NCBI GenBank assembly: GCA_011620825.1
Contig: WOYN01000071.1
Span: 1 to 8,171, forward strand
Reading direction: 5' to 3'
Length of the DNA: 8,171 nucleotides
DNA from: Candidatus Methanomethylophilaceae archaeon
GTDB lineage: Archaea > Thermoplasmatota > Thermoplasmata > Methanomassiliicoccales > Methanomethylophilaceae
The notes below the pieces were generated by a model. The model saw nothing but the letters and a program-made list of their open reading frames with translations. It was not told the origin of the DNA and did not search any database. A program made the translations under genes and the position numbers. Of this stretch, positions 6,660-8,171 are shown one piece after another; position 1 is the stretch's first letter; every line of letters starts with the position of its first letter.

Positions 6660-7622
6660 ACGGTTACGCTCTTTATGGCCCTCCATGAGGTCCTTTACGC
6701 CGGTCTTCGCGGAGCTTCTTCCGGTTAAAACGTTCTTCGCAGATTCGGGAATGCCGTGCATGACTATATTATCGGTCACTCCGACAGAGGACCTCATCCT
6801 CCTCCTTACGAACGAGTAGGATGTTTGAAGGTTTGTTATCACGGAGTTCATCATATCCGTGATCTCATACAGATTCTCATTGACAAAAGAGTTGCGATTT
6901 GTGTAAGCATCCGAGCACCGGCACTCTTTATCTTCACATGCTGTCCCCCGATTCTCCATAAAATCTGAATAACGTGCCAGGAAGGGATTGTACGTATTAT
7001 CCATATAATCCTTGTCCAGGTCGTCGACGGCATCTATCAGATAGACTGTCGCGGTCAGGTCTACAAAAAGTTCCCTGAGGTGCCCATCAGAGGAATCTCC
7101 TGCTATATCTTCTAAGGATTTTGAAAGTGCCAGACCGAACTCCGACCCCATTCTTACGGGGTCTGTGCAACCATCGAGCTCCATCTGTCGCAATCTTGTG
7201 TATCCGTCTCCCACCATCTTGTCGTATTCCGGATACAATATTTCCGCCTTATTTATTGCACGGTTAAGCGCCAGAGATATGAATTTATTTCTTTTTGAGG
7301 GTTCGTCGTAAGTGTCGTCGACAAGTTCCCACTTGGTAAGCAGGATCGTATACCCCGCCATCTTCCTCATCAGGTCCGACTTCGCATACGGACCGCGGAA
7401 AACACATGTCAGACTGTTTTTCGTAGGGCTGAAGTCGAGTACTTCTCCGGAGAGCGAGTTCAACAGGATGGTGTTGAACGTCATGTCATAGTTCACGGCA
7501 GCGGTCGAGAAAAGACCGAAACCGTGTCTCAGCTCATGGCATGTTTCGCAGTAATATCTGCGGTAATCTGCCAGGTCAGGCGCCGACATGCGGTTGTAGA
7601 GGGGTGTGGTGTATCCCAACAT
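6651..7622 (-). CDS. DUF5685-like protein with two Asp-rich motifs
   Basis: The protein has 323 residues and resembles the DUF5685 family, known mainly from Firmicutes and of unknown function. Family-like features are the opening MLGYTTP, YRRYYCETCHELRHGFG (20-36), NYDMTF (44-49), the acidic VDDTYDE (101-107), IDAVDDLDKDYMDNTYNPF (196-214) and, near the end, DNIVMHGIPESAKNVL. The DDxxDE motif and the second DxxxDxxxD motif followed by an NPF turn recall the two aspartate motifs of squalene/phytoene synthase-type enzymes; catalytic activity is not shown. A Cys cluster (CEDKECRC) follows. The ORF can be extended to 7694, but ATG 7622 fits the family N-terminus, has GGTGGTGG just upstream, and leaves the TATA-like box outside the gene. 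It is divergent from the Cys-rich gene at 7715 and overlaps the 6408 gene tail to tail by nine bases. Confidence 0.8.
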   Translation of the reverse strand: MLGYTTPLYNRMSAPDLADYRRYYCETCHELRHGFGLFSTAAVNYDMTFNTILLNSLSGEVLDFSPTKNSLTCVFRGPYAKSDLMRKMAGYTILLTKWELVDDTYDEPSKRNKFISLALNRAINKAEILYPEYDKMVGDGYTRLRQMELDGCTDPVRMGSEFGLALSKSLEDIAGDSSDGHLRELFVDLTATVYLIDAVDDLDKDYMDNTYNPFLARYSDFMENRGTACEDKECRCSDAYTNRNSFVNENLYEITDMMNSVITNLQTSYSFVRRRMRSSVGVTDNIVMHGIPESAKNVLTGRSSAKTGVKDLMEGHKERNRSS

Positions 7623-7652
7623 ATTCCACCACCCTAGAAGGGTCAAACCTTT

Positions 7653-7660
7653 AATATATT
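7653..7660. promoter_or_regulatory. Palindromic TATA-like element in a divergent promoter
   Basis: AATATATT is self-complementary and lies in the AT-rich TTTAATATATTCG between the two divergent genes. A start 26 bases away on each side falls near 7630 (minus, about 8 bases before ATG 7622) and near 7683 (plus, about 32 bases before ATG 7715). One element could therefore serve both directions. I see no second equally good box. Confidence 0.45.
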
Positions 7661-7714
7661 CGTACGAGGTTCGAGAGCAACATTCCCGATACAATGTATC
7701 GGTTGGTGAAAATC

Positions 7715-8086
7715 ATGTCAAGTGCCTCTAAATCCGAGAACAAGGTCGCGAACGAAGCGGCGAAGGCAGAGAAAGAAGCTGTCGGATCCAAGCCTGAAGA
7801 TAAAAAAGACTCCTCCGGAGAATGCAAGGGCGACGGCGCAAGGGCCATGATGGCCAACAAGCTCTACATGCGTCAGCTCCCCGATGTTCTTCCCGAGAAC
7901 TACAACGAAGCTATGACGGAGAAGGCACACCACGGGAACAGACCGTGCTACGATTGCTGCACCGAGAAGGGCTATTGCAGCCCCGGATGCACCGTGTGCC
8001 TCATAGCCGCCGCCGCATGTTGCTGTCTGCTTTGCTGCTATACGACCGATGGATTCAACGGTGTATGGACCTATTGGCCCAACTGA
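7715..8086 (+). CDS. Small protein with a cysteine-dense C-terminus; possible radical SAM substrate
   Basis: The protein has 123 residues in two parts. Residues 1-76 are charged and polar, rich in K, E, A and S, without a signal peptide. Residues 78-108 hold 11 cysteines: C78, C81, C82, C88, C92, C95, C102, C103, C104, C107 and C108 (one more at C37). The tail ends in aromatic GVWTYWPN. Residues 92-109 are also hydrophobic (VCLIAAAACCCLLCCY), so membrane association is an alternative to peptide modification. ATG 7715 is chosen because GGTGA (7705-7709) lies five bases upstream; an in-frame ATG at 7694 has no such site. The gene ends 32 bases before a probable radical SAM gene on the same strand. 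This leader-plus-Cys-core layout resembles precursors of thioether-bridged peptides, but no known precursor family is recognised. Confidence 0.75.
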   Translation: MSSASKSENKVANEAAKAEKEAVGSKPEDKKDSSGECKGDGARAMMANKLYMRQLPDVLPENYNEAMTEKAHHGNRPCYDCCTEKGYCSPGCTVCLIAAAACCCLLCCYTTDGFNGVWTYWPN

Positions 8087-8097
8087 CCTCGATCCGG

Positions 8098-8128
8098 ACG
8101 GTTTGAAACGGTGATGCCGTGAAACCGT
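8098..8128 (+). promoter_or_regulatory. Nested hairpin over the ribosome site and start of the radical SAM gene
   Basis: ACGGTTT (8098-8104) pairs with AAACCGT (8122-8128), and inside it ACGG (8108-8111) pairs with CCGT (8117-8120), with a GAA/G internal loop and terminal loop TGATG. The Shine-Dalgarno GGTGAT (8110-8115) and the GTG start (8119-8121) lie within the structure, so folding could limit translation of the downstream gene. Confidence 0.45.
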
Positions 8129-8171
8129 ACATTGCGATCCTTATCAAGCCCACCCTGGAGTGCAACCGTTC
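8119..8171 (+). CDS. Start of a probable radical SAM protein (cut by the window edge)
   Basis: Only 17 codons are visible, reading MKPYIAILIKPTLECNR with GTG as start. The pattern of a beta strand followed by KPTxxCN is typical of the beginning of radical SAM enzymes of the SPASM/peptide-maturase type, where this cysteine is the first of the CxxxCxxC iron-sulfur motif. The second and third cysteines lie beyond the window, so the assignment is not proven. GGTGAT ends three bases before the GTG, giving a good ribosome site. The gene follows the Cys-rich 7715-8086 gene by 32 bases on the same strand, so the two are probably co-transcribed. Confidence 0.55.
   Translation, partial: MKPYIAILIKPTLECNR

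Noticed and set aside
7623..7694. A longer start (7694) for the DUF5685-like gene
   Set aside because: The 24 extra residues do not fit the family start, and the promoter element would lie inside the coding region.
1..8171. tRNA genes, rRNA, CRISPR arrays
   Set aside because: GGTTCGA-like strings (for example near 160, 2065 and 7668) lack matching T-stems and a cloverleaf. No regularly spaced direct repeats were seen by eye.

Overview
The window looks archaeal, and most like a gut-type member of the Thermoplasmatota, possibly Methanomassiliicoccales. The reasons are: AT-rich TATA-like boxes about 25 bases before several start codons, which suggests leaderless or very short-leader mRNAs; GGTGA-type Shine-Dalgarno sites at the other starts; a family I inorganic pyrophosphatase of archaeal style; an acidic secreted surface protein with an InlB-like repeat and a C-terminal membrane anchor; and no TAG stop in any of the seven intact genes. 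The lineage is an inference, because no rRNA or marker gene is present.

The left third (1-1440) holds no convincing intact gene. Bases 1 to about 719 look like a decayed minus-strand gene whose reading alternates between two frames. Bases 960-1410 are AT-rich and non-coding. A pyrophosphatase gene (ppa, 1441-1983) follows with its own promoter. The next 900 bases (1984-2885) contain a two-tier hairpin, a terminator-like hairpin, a decayed surface-protein gene whose C-terminal membrane anchor is still readable, and a tandem-hairpin terminator.

A Frm2-like nitroreductase (2907-3551) is followed by a 250-base regulatory-looking gap with four ACTTAA sites, one inside a perfect 12-base palindrome. 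The large surface protein comes next (3801-5816). It converges on a proline-free coiled-coil protein (5834-6334, minus), and the stop codon of that gene lies in the loop of a shared terminator hairpin.

The right end is a compact cluster with alternating strands: an 83-residue protein made of two 36-residue four-cysteine modules (6408-6659); a DUF5685-like protein with two Asp-rich motifs (6651-7622, minus); a 123-residue protein with 11 cysteines in a 31-residue stretch (7715-8086); and the first 17 codons of a probable radical SAM enzyme (8119 to the window edge), whose start codon sits in a hairpin. The last two genes are co-directional and 32 bases apart. They suggest a cysteine-rich substrate and a radical SAM maturase (a RiPP-like system), which is the most interesting hypothesis in the window. 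Only the first cysteine of the radical SAM motif is visible, so this stays tentative.
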